The notes under the pieces are model-generated. The model did not search any database and was not told where the DNA came from. It saw only the letters and a program-made list of their open reading frames with translations. The position numbers and the translations under genes are program-made. From positions 3,968,001-4,032,000 of the forward strand of contig NZ_CP134223.1 of NCBI RefSeq assembly GCF_031599675.1: a stretch of 64,000 nt of DNA, read 5' to 3'. The first letter of the stretch is position 1, and each line of letters begins with the position of its first letter. The stretch comes from Paenibacillus pedocola. GTDB taxonomy: Bacteria > Bacillota > Bacilli > Paenibacillales > Paenibacillaceae. Positions 7,758-17,400 of this stretch are shown piece after piece.

Positions 7758-9128
7758 TCAAATTTGTGACAACACATCATTCAGCGCTTCTGCCATGGTC
7801 GGATGTGTGAAGATCGTATCCCTCAGCACCGTGTATGGCTGGCCGGAGTTCATGAAGACCGATACGATGTTGATAACCTCGCTCGATTCGGCTGCAAACA
7901 TGGTGAACCCCAGCAGAAGATCAGTATCTGCATCTACGATAGCCTTCAGGAATCCATCCGTATTTTTCAGCTGACGGGCTCTTGGGATGGCAGCAGCTGC
8001 CCATTTCCCTACCTTAACCTTATAGCCTTGTTCCTTAGCTTCCGCCTCGGTAAGTCCGACATGGGACAGCGGCGGGTCGATGAAAATCGATGACGGAATG
8101 AATTTGCGGTCTTTCGTCGAGCGCAGCTTCCGGCCATACAGCTGATCCTTCACGATGCGGTAATCGTCCAGCGACACATAGGTAAACTGTGGTCCGCCGT
8201 TCACATCCCCAAGTGCCCAAATATTCGGGACATTGGTTCTGAGCGTCTCATCCACTTTTATGAATCCGCGCCCGTTAAGCTCGATACCCGCAGCTTCTAC
8301 ATTCAGGCCCTCTGTGTTCGGCTGTCTGCCGGTCGCCACCAATATAACATCGGCTTCCAGTTCTTCCGCAGAACCCGGAGACAACAGGGACAGCTTAACC
8401 GTCCCAGCTTCGTCTGTAATCCGTTCCACTATAGTTTGCAGACGAATCTGAACCCCTTTGTTCTCCAAGATCTGTTGTACCGCCTCAGCAACATCCCGGT
8501 CTGCCTTAGGCAGAAAATTTCCGCCCTGCTCAATCAGCGTCACTGCGGTACCAAAGCTGGCGTAGATCGAAGCAAATTCCAGCCCGATCGGACCGCCGCC
8601 AAGGACAGCCAGCCGCCGCGGCAGCGAGGCTAAATCCAGCATTTCCGTGCTCGTATAGACCTTTTCACTTTGGATTCCCGGTATGTCCGGGATAAATGGC
8701 TTGGCTCCTGTATTCACAAAGATCCGCTCAGCTTCCAGGACTATGCTGCCATCCTCTGTCTCTACGCGGACTTCATGCGGGGAGAGAAAGGAAGCTGTAC
8801 CTGTGATCACCTCGGCACCCGGCTGGTTGCTGACATTATCGAAGTTTTTGGCTCTCAGGAAGGTGACCAGCTCGTCCTTCTCCCGGATCGCTTGTTCATA
8901 CATCCGGCTCCGCACCTCAGAATCGGCAACCTTGAGCTCGGAAACCAGCTGCGCCTGATGCGCCAGCACTTTGGTTGGGATACAGCCGATGTTAATGCAC
9001 GTGCCTCCATACATAACCGGGGACTTTTCTACTACAGCTACTTTAAGCCCCTGACTCGCCAAAAAGGGCGCCAGCGTCTTCCCCCCTTTGCCGAATCCGA
9101 TGATCATGGCGTCTACGTTCTTTCTCAC
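7758..9128 (-). CDS. RclA-like FAD pyridine nucleotide-disulfide oxidoreductase
   Basis: A 456-residue class I flavoprotein disulfide reductase. FAD-binding motif IIGFGKGGKTLA at the N-terminus, redox-active disulfide GGTCINIGCIPTK (residues 42-54), a second dinucleotide fold LGGGPIGLEFASIYA for NAD(P)H, the ALGDVNGGPQFT FAD motif, and a C-terminal dimerisation domain ending FTHPTMAEALND. Overall it resembles Escherichia coli RclA (hypochlorite resistance, copper reduction) more than lipoamide dehydrogenase. The GTG start at 9128 has GAGGGGGAG upstream. It lies 35 bp after the MDR oxidoreductase gene, which suggests a redox-stress unit; that grouping is inference. Confidence 0.88.
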   Translation of the reverse strand: MRKNVDAMIIGFGKGGKTLAPFLASQGLKVAVVEKSPVMYGGTCINIGCIPTKVLAHQAQLVSELKVADSEVRSRMYEQAIREKDELVTFLRAKNFDNVSNQPGAEVITGTASFLSPHEVRVETEDGSIVLEAERIFVNTGAKPFIPDIPGIQSEKVYTSTEMLDLASLPRRLAVLGGGPIGLEFASIYASFGTAVTLIEQGGNFLPKADRDVAEAVQQILENKGVQIRLQTIVERITDEAGTVKLSLLSPGSAEELEADVILVATGRQPNTEGLNVEAAGIELNGRGFIKVDETLRTNVPNIWALGDVNGGPQFTYVSLDDYRIVKDQLYGRKLRSTKDRKFIPSSIFIDPPLSHVGLTEAEAKEQGYKVKVGKWAAAAIPRARQLKNTDGFLKAIVDADTDLLLGFTMFAAESSEVINIVSVFMNSGQPYTVLRDTIFTHPTMAEALNDVLSQI

Positions 9129-9163
9129 CTGTACTCCCCCTCTCAGTACTCTATCCTAATGTT

Positions 9164-10198
9164 TTATTCGAAGCGTTCCAGTACTACTTTGCCAACGGTA
9201 CGGCCCGATTCCAGCATGGCATGTGCCTTACGCAGGTTCGCGGCATTGATCGGTTCCAGCTTGTCGGTTGTAGTCGTGCGAATTACGCCTTCGTCAACGA
9301 GCCGGGCCACCTCATTCAGCAGCTTATGCTGCTCAATCATATCCGGAGTCCCGAACATGGAACGGGTGAACATGAGCTCCCAGACAAACGTGACGCTTTT
9401 GTCCTTGAGCAGGGTCAGATTCAGCAGTTCATCCGTCTCGACAATCGAGCAGATTTTCCCTTGCGGTGCGATAACCGCGGCCATGCTCTTCCAGTGCTTC
9501 TCCGTACTGTTCAGGCAAAAAATATAATCCACCTGAGCAAATCCGGCGGCCTGCAGCTGTGGCAGAAACTCCTCAAAATGATTGATCACATGATCCGCTC
9601 CCAATCCCTTCGCCCATTGTGCTGATTCCGGACGGGAAGCTGTACCGATAACGGTCAGTCCTGCATGTTTGGCAAGCTGAATGGCGATTGAACCGACACC
9701 GCCTGCTGCTCCGATGATCAGAAGCGTTTTGCCGGCATTATCAGCCTTGCCTGTGGAAATCCCCAGCCGGTCAAACAACCCTTCCCACGCCGTGATGGAC
9801 GTTAATGGAAGAGCAGCAGCCTCTGCATAAGTCAGTGTCGCCGGTTTCGAACCGACGATCCGCTCATCCACCAGATGATACTCACTGTTTCCACCCGCAC
9901 GCTTAATGCTGCCTGCATAGTAGACCTCGTCACCAGGACGGAATAATGTGCAATCCTCTCCGACCTGTTCTACCACACCTGCAACGTCCCATCCGAGCAC
10001 TCTGGGAGCTTCCTCTACCCGGCTTTTTGGGGAGCGCACTTTGACATCTACCGGATTTACAGAAATCGCTTTAACCTTTACCAGAATGTCTTTGCCTGTT
10101 GGGACCGGCTTCTCCAGCTCCACATCAATCAGGCTCTCCGCATCATCGATTGGCAAGTATTTGATTAAGCCTACTGCTTTCATTGTTTCTTTGGTCAT
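9164..10198 (-). CDS. MDR-family zinc-independent NAD(P)H:quinone oxidoreductase
   Basis: A 344-residue medium-chain dehydrogenase/reductase. A GroES-like N-terminal domain contains GWDVAGVVEQVG and the PGDEVYYAG strand, followed by a Rossmann fold with IIGAAGGVGSIAIQLAKHAG. The zinc-binding cysteine cluster of true alcohol dehydrogenases is missing, consistent with the quinone-oxidoreductase branch often annotated as zinc-binding alcohol dehydrogenase family. ATG at 10198 is chosen because AAGGAG lies ten bases before it; an ATG at 10219 sits in front of that site. Confidence 0.88.
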   Translation of the reverse strand: MTKETMKAVGLIKYLPIDDAESLIDVELEKPVPTGKDILVKVKAISVNPVDVKVRSPKSRVEEAPRVLGWDVAGVVEQVGEDCTLFRPGDEVYYAGSIKRAGGNSEYHLVDERIVGSKPATLTYAEAAALPLTSITAWEGLFDRLGISTGKADNAGKTLLIIGAAGGVGSIAIQLAKHAGLTVIGTASRPESAQWAKGLGADHVINHFEEFLPQLQAAGFAQVDYIFCLNSTEKHWKSMAAVIAPQGKICSIVETDELLNLTLLKDKSVTFVWELMFTRSMFGTPDMIEQHKLLNEVARLVDEGVIRTTTTDKLEPINAANLRKAHAMLESGRTVGKVVLERFE

Positions 10199-10703
10199 GG
10201 GTTCGCATCTCCTTATCATAACTGTAATGTACTTAAAATTAGTTAGTACAGTAAGTATAGTTTATACATGCACTTCCGTTAAGAACGCACATTAATGTGA
10301 GATAGTATCATTTTGTATACTGGACTCCATATCAACAAGTCCTTCATCTCACATCCAGCTGACTCTTCCGGTTCTTCATTCGCATGAATTAATAACTTTA
10401 TAATAACTAAAATAGATTTTTAGTAATACATTTTGAATTTTTTCATTTATTTAGCTGATATCTATCTTCCCACACACAAAAAAAGATAATAAGTACCTTT
10501 TTTAGGTAAAATGCATAAAATAATTATACATAATTTAAATAACAAAATGCTAATATATAACCATCCATTAGAACCAATCAAACATTTGAAAGCGTAACCA
10601 AGTATGTCACCCTCATTCAATAAAAATTCTGGAGGTGAACCGCTAGGCATTGTCTACAATCCATGAGGGTCTACATAAATACAATTCCCGGGGTGGTTTT
10701 TTG
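10199..10703. other. AT-rich divergent intergenic region with a cre-like site
   Basis: About 500 bp of very AT-rich DNA separates the MDR gene (leftward) from the mannanase (rightward). On the mannanase side TGAAAGCGTAACCA at 10587-10600 matches the CcpA cre consensus TGWAANCGNTNWCA at 12 of 14 positions. GGAGGTG at 10631-10637 is a strong Shine-Dalgarno with no start at ideal spacing. Near the MDR start, GTAC boxes flank an AT core (10230-10250), a possible HxlR/MarR-type operator. No gene is visible. Confidence 0.4.
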
Positions 10704-12170
10704 GTGATTTTACGCAAGTGGTCAAGAGCAATAGCGGTATTCCTTCTGGTATTCTCCTTAATTGGACAGGCTCCTAAAAATGCGCATGCTGCCAGCGGAT
10801 TTTATGTAAGCGGAACCAAATTGATGGATTCTACCGGACAACCTTTTGTTATGCGCGGAGTCAATCACGCGCATACATGGTATAAGGATCAGCTCTCAAC
10901 CGTGATTCCTGCAATTGCTAAAACGGGTGCTAATACGGTCCGAATTGTATTATCAAACGGTTCTAAATGGTCCCTTGACGATATGAATGCCGTTAATAGT
11001 ATTCTCAGCCTCTGTAAGCAAAACAAGCTGATCGCCGTTCTAGAGGTGCATGATGCCACAGGAAGCGACAGTCTCACAGATTTGAACACTGCCGTAAATT
11101 ACTGGATAGGCATCAAAAATGCGCTTATCGGCAAGGAAGACAGCGTGATCATCAATATCGCCAACGAGTGGTATGGCACATGGGATGGGGCAAATTGGGC
11201 TAATGGCTATAAGCAGGCAATCCCGAAACTTCGCAGCGCCGGTCTGAATCATACACTGATAGTCGATTCGGCAGGCTGGGGGCAATATCCGTCTTCTATT
11301 GTCAATTACGGAACTGAGGTGCTAAATGCAGATCCGTTAAAAAACACAATGTTTTCTATCCACATGTATGAATATGCCGGCGGTAATGCGAGCACTGTCA
11401 AATCAAATATTGACAGTGTGCTGAATAAGAATCTGGCATTAATTATTGGTGAGTTTGGCGGACAGCACACTAATGGCGATGTAGATGAAGAGACCATCAT
11501 GAGCTATTCCAAGGAAAAGGGCGTTGGCTGGATGGCCTGGTCATGGAAGGGTAACAGCAGTGATCTGTCCTATCTAGATATGGCAAATGATTGGTCAGGC
11601 AGCTCACTTACCTCATTCGGCAATACCGTTATAAACGGAAGCAACGGTATTAAGGCTACATCCGTCTTATCCGGGATTTTTGGAGGCGGAAACACAGACC
11701 CTGGGTCCGGAAATACCTCTACCTTGTATGATTTCGAATCAGGAACTGTGAGCTGGGCTGGCAGCAATATTACAGGCGGCCCATGGACGACCAGCGAATG
11801 GAAGTCTGCCGGAACATATTCTCTCAAAGCAGATGTGAACTTATCCTCCAACTCCAAACACAGCCTGTATATTGCCGCCAGTCAAAATCTCTCGGGAAAA
11901 GCAAGTCTCAAAGCAACCGTAAAACATGCAGCCTGGGGCAGCTTCGGTAATGGTATCTCTGCCGTTCTGTATGTGAAAACCGGTTCGGGTTGGACTTGGT
12001 ACGACAGCGGAACTACGCTGATCAATTCGAACAGCGGCACCACTTTGACCTTGTCACTCAGCAACATTCCGAACTTGAATGATGTCAGAGAGATTGGAGT
12101 CGAGTTCCGGGCTTCTTCGGGCAGCAGCGGCCAATCTGCTATTTATGTGGATAGCATAACTGTTCAATAA
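10704..12170 (+). CDS. Secreted beta-1,4-mannanase, GH5 (subfamily 8-like) with C-terminal CBM
   Basis: An extracellular endo-mannanase cleaving beta-1,4-mannans. From GTG at 10704 there is a classic signal peptide ending NAHA|AS at residue 29. The GH5 barrel follows: acid/base Glu in INIANEWYGTW (about residue 155), nucleophile Glu in LIIGEFGG (about 250), substrate-tryptophan motif GWMAWSWKGN. A Gly/Asn/Pro linker (GGGNTDPGSGN) joins a 150-residue beta-sandwich that resembles the CBM59-type mannan-binding module of Bacillus mannanases. A longer form from TTG at 10650 is possible (GGAGGTG 12 nt upstream). A cre-like site upstream suggests catabolite repression. Confidence 0.9.
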   Translation: MILRKWSRAIAVFLLVFSLIGQAPKNAHAASGFYVSGTKLMDSTGQPFVMRGVNHAHTWYKDQLSTVIPAIAKTGANTVRIVLSNGSKWSLDDMNAVNSILSLCKQNKLIAVLEVHDATGSDSLTDLNTAVNYWIGIKNALIGKEDSVIINIANEWYGTWDGANWANGYKQAIPKLRSAGLNHTLIVDSAGWGQYPSSIVNYGTEVLNADPLKNTMFSIHMYEYAGGNASTVKSNIDSVLNKNLALIIGEFGGQHTNGDVDEETIMSYSKEKGVGWMAWSWKGNSSDLSYLDMANDWSGSSLTSFGNTVINGSNGIKATSVLSGIFGGGNTDPGSGNTSTLYDFESGTVSWAGSNITGGPWTTSEWKSAGTYSLKADVNLSSNSKHSLYIAASQNLSGKASLKATVKHAAWGSFGNGISAVLYVKTGSGWTWYDSGTTLINSNSGTTLTLSLSNIPNLNDVREIGVEFRASSGSSGQSAIYVDSITVQ

Positions 12171-12208
12171 CCGTTTAAGCACGTTAAATATCGTTAAGGA
12201 ATCGATTA

Positions 12209-12234
12209 GGCTCATGTCACTGACATGGGCCTTT
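12209..12234 (+). terminator. Terminator of mannanase gene
   Basis: GGCTCATGTC / GACATGGGCC form a 10-bp stem with one G-T pair and a 3-nt loop, followed by TTT, 39 bp after the mannanase stop. Confidence 0.7.
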
Positions 12235-12407
12235 CAAGCGTCTGCATTCAATTCAGCAGTTTCCTCTGCTGGCATCTTTTGTCCATTAATTGTTCATCTT
12301 TACTTCATATGAATTTTCATCATTTTCAGGTAATCTAATGTAGTTGATTTTGAAAGCCCCGGTGTAATAGAATGAATTAATTAAATAGAAAAGGATGCGC
12401 ATAACCC

Positions 12408-14273
12408 ATGCGATTGAAGGAACCGCGTACACTCAGTAAAAGATCCATACTCTTTTTCTCCATTATCATGCTTGCGAAAAGCTATTTCGCCTGGTATTAC
12501 TTGTTCGAAGACGGGCCGACCTGGAGTACATTGTTCAAAGAACTCCCCTTTGTCCTTATCATATTTTGTCTGATTGAGTGGTTCGCCACAAAACGGAAGA
12601 TTGCTATCTACATGCTCGTTAATCTGTTAATTACTGTTCTATTCTTTTCCCTGATAGTCTACCATAATCACTTCGGGATAATCGCCACTTCACAGGTGAT
12701 CGGTCAGGCGAAACAGGTGGGAGCGGTCAAAAAGAGTATTTTTGCCGTCATTCATCCGCAGTATATGCTGATTTTCCTGGATATCATTATTATCAGCCTC
12801 ATTATGCTAAGCCGGAAGAAAGCGCTGGCCTGGAAAAAAGCCATGTCGCGCCAGAGCAACCGCAAGGTAGTCGCAGTCCTCTTCTGTATCTCCCTGGTAA
12901 TCTGCATGATGAATATCTTCCCCAACAAAGCCAGTATGAATGAGACAGTCCAAGCTGAGCAAATGGGGATTCTGAATTATGAGGCCTATGCCCTGCTTGC
13001 GGATCAGGAGGAAGAGGTCATCGACAGCGCCCAGATTACTCAATCGGTGATCGATCAGACCAAAGGTATTCAGGCCCAGACTAGTCCTATACTGTACGGA
13101 GCCGCAAAAGGCAAGAATCTGATTATCATTCAGATGGAATCCTTTCAGAACTTCTTAATTCATTTATCGATAGACGGACACGAAATCACACCGAACATGA
13201 ATAAGCTGGCGGACAGCAGTATCTATTTCCCGCGCTTCTTCCAGCAGGTTGGTCAAGGCAACACCTCAGATGCGGAATTTATCGTAAATACTTCCTTTTA
13301 TGTTCCGCCGGATGGTCCGGCAACCGAAATTTACGCTCCCAAAGAGCTGCCAAGCTTACCGAAACTGCTGCAGGCTCAAGGCTATGACACCGCCACCTTC
13401 CATACGAACGAAGTTGATTTCTGGAACCGCGGTGAGCTCTATCGTGCACTTGGTTTTAACCGTTATTATGACAAAGCCTTTTTCGGTGAAGACGACACCA
13501 TTTTTTATGGTTCTTCTGATGAAGTCCTCTATTCGAAGACCTCATCTGAGCTGGCCCGGATGAATGAACGCAGTGAACCTTTTTATTCACATGTCATCTC
13601 AATGTCTTCCCATAACCCCTTCTCAATTCCGGAGAACAAATATCAAATGACCTTGCCGGAACGATATGAAGGTACCTTTGTGGGTGATTATATTCGTGCC
13701 CAGAACTACGCGGATTACGCGCTGGGACAGTTTATTGCCGAGCTCAAGGAAAATGGAGTCTGGGACGACAGCCTGATCGTGCTGTACGGAGATCATCGCG
13801 GACTGCCTATTTTCTCGCTGAAGGAAGAGGATAACGTTTTACTCGAGGAAATACTTGGTCATGAATATAACGAGCGTGATCTGATTAATATTCCGTTAAT
13901 TATTTCCTCAGCCGGAGTTCCGGCTCCAAGCGTACAGAATCAATTAGGCGGACAGGTGGATATTTTACCGACAGTAGCGAATTTGCTGGGTGTGTCTGTG
14001 GAGAATCATATTCATTTTGGACAGGATTTATTAAATCAGACGGCCTACAATCTGCTGCCTCAGCGTTATTATCTGCCAACCGGATCGTTTGTAAATAACG
14101 AAGAGCTGTTCTTATCCGGCAGCGGGTACGAGGACGGCCAGCATTACACGCTGTCTGGTGACGGCAACAAGCCGCTTCTCTCCACTGAGGATGAGTTCGA
14201 CCGTGCACTGAAGCTCCTTCAGCTCTCAGATAGTTATGTGTCGCAATTACCGGATAGGGAAGTCTTGGAATAA
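12408..14273 (+). CDS. ltaS: LtaS-type lipoteichoic acid synthase / glycerol-phosphate transferase
   Basis: A 621-residue polytopic membrane enzyme that polymerises glycerol-phosphate from phosphatidylglycerol. Five membrane spans occupy residues 13-170, followed by an extracellular sulfatase-fold domain. Catalytic features match LtaS: E244 in IQMESFQNF, nucleophile T286 in GQGNTSDAEF, W339/R341 in DFWNRGE, H402 in SMSSHNPF and D462-H463 in YGDHRG. An extracellular cleavage region lies near residues 200-230. The start at 12408 has AAAGGATG upstream. It could equally be a paralogue (LTA primase or YfnI/YqgS type); those are not separable here. Confidence 0.9.
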   Translation: MRLKEPRTLSKRSILFFSIIMLAKSYFAWYYLFEDGPTWSTLFKELPFVLIIFCLIEWFATKRKIAIYMLVNLLITVLFFSLIVYHNHFGIIATSQVIGQAKQVGAVKKSIFAVIHPQYMLIFLDIIIISLIMLSRKKALAWKKAMSRQSNRKVVAVLFCISLVICMMNIFPNKASMNETVQAEQMGILNYEAYALLADQEEEVIDSAQITQSVIDQTKGIQAQTSPILYGAAKGKNLIIIQMESFQNFLIHLSIDGHEITPNMNKLADSSIYFPRFFQQVGQGNTSDAEFIVNTSFYVPPDGPATEIYAPKELPSLPKLLQAQGYDTATFHTNEVDFWNRGELYRALGFNRYYDKAFFGEDDTIFYGSSDEVLYSKTSSELARMNERSEPFYSHVISMSSHNPFSIPENKYQMTLPERYEGTFVGDYIRAQNYADYALGQFIAELKENGVWDDSLIVLYGDHRGLPIFSLKEEDNVLLEEILGHEYNERDLINIPLIISSAGVPAPSVQNQLGGQVDILPTVANLLGVSVENHIHFGQDLLNQTAYNLLPQRYYLPTGSFVNNEELFLSGSGYEDGQHYTLSGDGNKPLLSTEDEFDRALKLLQLSDSYVSQLPDREVLE

Positions 14274-14296
14274 GACGGATACAAGTACGCTCATGT

Positions 14297-14343
14297 AAAC
14301 AGCCACTCCAGCTTCGCAATTGTCGAAGTAGGGGTGGCTGTTT
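14297..14343 (+). terminator. Terminator of LTA synthase gene
   Basis: A 10-bp outer stem (AAACAGCCAC / GTGGCTGTTT) encloses a second CTTCG/CGAAG stem. The outer arm ends in TTT. Confidence 0.75.
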
Positions 14344-14392
14344 GTAATTAACCTTACGCGGAATTACTATTCAAAAGACGTAAGCCTATATA

Positions 14393-14848
14393 TTAGGCTG
14401 TTGTGTACCATATGAAAAGATAGTAATCATTTTCATTTTCCCCAAATAGCTCATAAAGGTTCCAGTCATCGTAGATAACTAAATTCTTTGAATTGCTTAT
14501 GAGAATATCTTTGTAATTTATTTCTATATCCAATTGATTAATTCTTTGAGATGCTTCATCACTGCTCACTACTCTAAAATCTCCATTCTCTATACTGTAA
14601 TGAAGAATTTGATTTAGTATCCCAATTCTATTTTGAATCACAGACTTCTCTTCCCATAACAACTCATCTTCGCAATATTTCAGTCGCTCTTGCAGTAATA
14701 TATATCCTTCCATTTCAGATTTAACTTCTGATTTTTCAATCGAGAGCAGATAACAATAAACTTCGTCACGTAGAACTATGTATTCTTGTATTTGAAAATT
14801 AGACTTAAACGGGAGATGTATATAGACACTTGGACTTCTATTATCCAT
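14393..14848 (-). CDS. Orphan hypothetical protein, AT-rich
   Basis: A 151-residue acidic soluble protein with no signal peptide or membrane segment. The middle (residues 35-85) is predicted helical and charged; the C-terminus is aromatic-rich (DYYLFIWYTT). I do not recognise it. Codon use is visibly more AT-rich than the flanking genes, suggesting recent acquisition; small proteins with such aromatic, acidic ends are common among toxin-immunity genes, but there is no toxin gene beside it. Its start lacks a strong ribosome binding site. Confidence 0.55.
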   Translation of the reverse strand: MDNRSPSVYIHLPFKSNFQIQEYIVLRDEVYCYLLSIEKSEVKSEMEGYILLQERLKYCEDELLWEEKSVIQNRIGILNQILHYSIENGDFRVVSSDEASQRINQLDIEINYKDILISNSKNLVIYDDWNLYELFGENENDYYLFIWYTTA

Positions 14849-14927
14849 AAAATCTTGTTTGTTTAAAATAATTACCAGCTCCTCACAGTAATAACTTTAC
14901 CGGCGATTGCGCTAGATTCCCCAAACA

Positions 14928-14954
14928 CAAGAAACAGCCGGGAAATACCCGGCT
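14928..14954 (-). terminator. Terminator of the secreted protein gene
   Basis: CAGCCGGG / CCCGGCTG with a 5-nt loop, followed on the minus strand by TTTCTTGTGTTT, 21 bp after the stop. Confidence 0.75.
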
Positions 14955-14975
14955 GCTCTCGGTTTACAGCAAGAA

Positions 14976-16541
14976 TTACTCGACCGGTACGTTCGCAATC
15001 GTCACTGGCTCTGTATATTTTGCCGTACTGTTCAATCGAAGACGCATACTGGCCGCGCCGGTGATGTTCGGATTGATGGATACGGTTAATGTTTTGGAGG
15101 CAACACCACTAGAATCAGCCGTAAGCGAGAAAGCCGAACTGTAGCCATAGGAAGACGGCCAGGAACCATCGCTGTTCTTGATCTTCGCAACCTGCGTTCC
15201 CGAGCTGTTGTAGATGCCAAGGCTGTAGCCGGAGGTCGTTGAGTTGGCTGTCAAACCTGACAGGATGACATTCACCTGGAATTCATATTGATTAGGAAGT
15301 GTCGCCTGATGTTCAAATATATAAGCCGGGTTGGTGGTTGATGGTGCAGCTACACCATAAGAACCGCTCTTAAACGTAGAAGGGTCATACCATTTGTATC
15401 CGGAAGCCGGAGTTGCCCAAGGCTCTGCCACCGGCTGCGTGGAGTTCGCGGGTATTTCCCAGCTGGACAGCGTAGTGGCTGTATCCAAGGTAAGCCCGGG
15501 TACCGCAGAAAGTGAGGTATAGCTTTCCTTCGTTGCTAGCCAGTTGACCATGTTGAGCAGCAGGGTGGCGTCGTCCTCTTCTTCATAGCCGTCATATGTG
15601 GTTTTGGCACCACCTGTCTCTTCCTTCTTGTATTTAGGCGAAGCATCTTCTACCGCCGAGGAATCTCCGATAAATGCTGCTTTGCCTGCACTTACCTTAG
15701 CCACAGCGACAAACGGCCCTTCCGCAACTCCGCCGCCGTTATATACCCCGGCATCCACTGCGCTCGGCCAGGCCGTAGCTGTCGTCGGCACATAGACGAT
15801 CCCTTTCGCCTTGGCAGGATTGGTAATAGCAAGCGTTGAACCGGCGTGAACGGCAACTGTGGATACTCCGCTTGTAATATTGAAGGCTTGGGCCGGGGCC
15901 ACAATGTTGTTGGCTACGACATCACCGAGTGCGTTGTAGCGGAACCTCACCCCAAAGTTAGTGGACAGCCAATCCGAACTGGCAACACCAGACATGGCGG
16001 ACGAAGCAGCTTCCTCCGTACTCATGCCAAGTGCAGGATTACTCCAGGCACCTCTCCGGTAGCCGTTAAAGACCTCTGAGGCGTCCCAACGGTTTTTATT
16101 CCGGTCCGCATTGTAATGATCGCTGATAAAGAAAATACTCCCGCCGGCGTTTACATAGCTGAGCAGCGCCGCCTGCTCGGATGTCTTATAAGGAATGTTA
16201 GCTTCCGGAATCACAAACACGTCGTAGCCGGACAGATCCGCCAATGTAATCGCAGTGCTTTTACGCAGTTCCTTCACATAATAGCCAGCACCCGCTAAAC
16301 CGCCTGCAAAATCTGAAAAGGCGCCATCGATGACCCAATCCGCTGCACCCGCGGTCTGGGCATGCGAATTATCGAATAGAACCTTCTTGCCGTTCGCTGT
16401 AGCCGGAGTGATACTGGGAGCAGGATCGGACGGTCCTTCGGCATTGACCTTCAGGGACGGGATTCCTAAAGCCGCAGCCAGAACAGCGGCAATGGCCAGA
16501 CTCGTCCAGGTTTTGCGCAGACGCGGAAAGCTATGAAGCAT
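14976..16541 (-). CDS. Large secreted protein with class I glutamine amidotransferase-like/GldG-like domain
   Basis: A 521-residue exported protein. A signal peptide ends about residue 33 (LKVNAEG). Residues 50-330 resemble the GATase-like fold seen in GldG, IFT52 and ThuA-type proteins: VLFDNSHAQTAGAADW, YDVFVIPEAN, GGSIFFISDHYNADR and AAFIGDSSAVED. The last 170 residues form a Thr/Ser-rich beta domain. The DNSHAQT..ADW start and SDHYNADR motif recur in Bacillales secreted proteins associated with extracellular endonucleases, but I cannot assign activity. ATG at 16541 has GGAGG seven bases upstream. Confidence 0.75.
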   Translation of the reverse strand: MLHSFPRLRKTWTSLAIAAVLAAALGIPSLKVNAEGPSDPAPSITPATANGKKVLFDNSHAQTAGAADWVIDGAFSDFAGGLAGAGYYVKELRKSTAITLADLSGYDVFVIPEANIPYKTSEQAALLSYVNAGGSIFFISDHYNADRNKNRWDASEVFNGYRRGAWSNPALGMSTEEAASSAMSGVASSDWLSTNFGVRFRYNALGDVVANNIVAPAQAFNITSGVSTVAVHAGSTLAITNPAKAKGIVYVPTTATAWPSAVDAGVYNGGGVAEGPFVAVAKVSAGKAAFIGDSSAVEDASPKYKKEETGGAKTTYDGYEEEDDATLLLNMVNWLATKESYTSLSAVPGLTLDTATTLSSWEIPANSTQPVAEPWATPASGYKWYDPSTFKSGSYGVAAPSTTNPAYIFEHQATLPNQYEFQVNVILSGLTANSTTSGYSLGIYNSSGTQVAKIKNSDGSWPSSYGYSSAFSLTADSSGVASKTLTVSINPNITGAASMRLRLNSTAKYTEPVTIANVPVE

Positions 16542-16744
16542 TAACATTCCTCCACTCTATTCTTAGGATATGACCAATGGCGGTCGCAACTAGAATAGCA
16601 TAGAAGAATCTGGCAAAGGATATAATTTTACTATTTTTACAATTTTAATATATATTTGTGAAAGACGCACAATATATTAACATACTATTGATCTAAATCG
16701 CTCTAAAACCTGAAAGGAAAGAGCACTTGATAGCGTATCCGCCT
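16542..16744. other. Short intergenic region, no gene
   Basis: AT-rich upstream region of the secreted protein gene. Nothing coding was seen, and no regulatory site was recognised with confidence. Confidence 0.4.
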
Positions 16745-17122
16745 TCACTTGGAATTCCGCCAAAACGTTGAACAGTCTGCTTTATCCTGAATATTGAATT
16801 CGATCATTTCCTTCAGCAAGGAATAATCCACCGGTTTTTCCCAGCGGATGCGTACCAGCTGCTTCGTGTGATCATAGCCGGCCTGCACAATTTTATTAGA
16901 GAAATGATTAATCCCTGCCAATTCAGGAGCAACCGCTATATGCTGTTTGGCTACGCTAAAGCCAATAATATACGTGCCGTGATCGGTAAACATGGGCTGA
17001 TTCCAGGCAATTTTGGGCATCAGACCGGGAAATGAATCTGTGACCCAAGCCAACACTTCTTCCATGCGGGCCAGATGTTCCGGATGATCAATCTTGGCTA
17101 AATACTCTGCAAAAACTTCCAT
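16745..17122 (-). CDS. fra: Frataxin-like iron chaperone Fra (DUF1801)
   Basis: A 125-residue DUF1801 protein matching the length and motifs of Bacillus subtilis Fra (YdhG), an intracellular iron chaperone supplying iron for Fe-S cluster and haem assembly. Visible family motifs: the [21 protein letters not shown] strand pair near residues 35-55 (conserved Trp and Met), HIAVAPE, and the C-terminal [21 protein letters not shown]. The start at 17122 has GGAGG upstream. A degraded relative of its C-terminus occurs at 53645-53704. Confidence 0.85.
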   Translation of the reverse strand: MEVFAEYLAKIDHPEHLARMEEVLAWVTDSFPGLMPKIAWNQPMFTDHGTYIIGFSVAKQHIAVAPELAGINHFSNKIVQAGYDHTKQLVRIRWEKPVDYSLLKEMIEFNIQDKADCSTFWRNSK

Positions 17123-17150
17123 GTAGTTCCTCCTTAAAGAATACGGCTTA

Positions 17151-17400
17151 TTATTCCTTGTACTTATTCCAATCCACTATCTCTATCCATTCTCTAATGT
17201 CTACGTCTTCCAAGGTTCAATCCGTTATGCATTCCTACTCAAACGGTATAACCCTGATTACCGGCCGCAATACCTTATTAGTTGATTTGAATACCAAAGT
17301 AGAATGCAGCTGTATTTCTTACATCCCACACCGTCGATAAAGTATACGTATAATAGCCAGGCTCATCGGGTGTTATGTAGCCCATGTCATCTCTTATACT
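17151..17400 (-). pseudogene. Possible gene remnants between fra and a GNAT gene
   Basis: Two protein-like C-terminal fragments are readable on the minus strand, separated by stops and shifts. 17278-17400 reads GYITPDEPGYYTYTLSTVWD... and ends at TAA. 17151-17213 gives 20 codons, [20 protein letters not shown], ending at TAA. Neither has a start with a ribosome binding site. I do not recognise the parent proteins; they may be unrelated decay products. Confidence 0.3.

Noticed and set aside
9221..9625. Rightward frame opposite the MDR oxidoreductase
   Set aside because: Antisense shadow of a gene with clear domain motifs.
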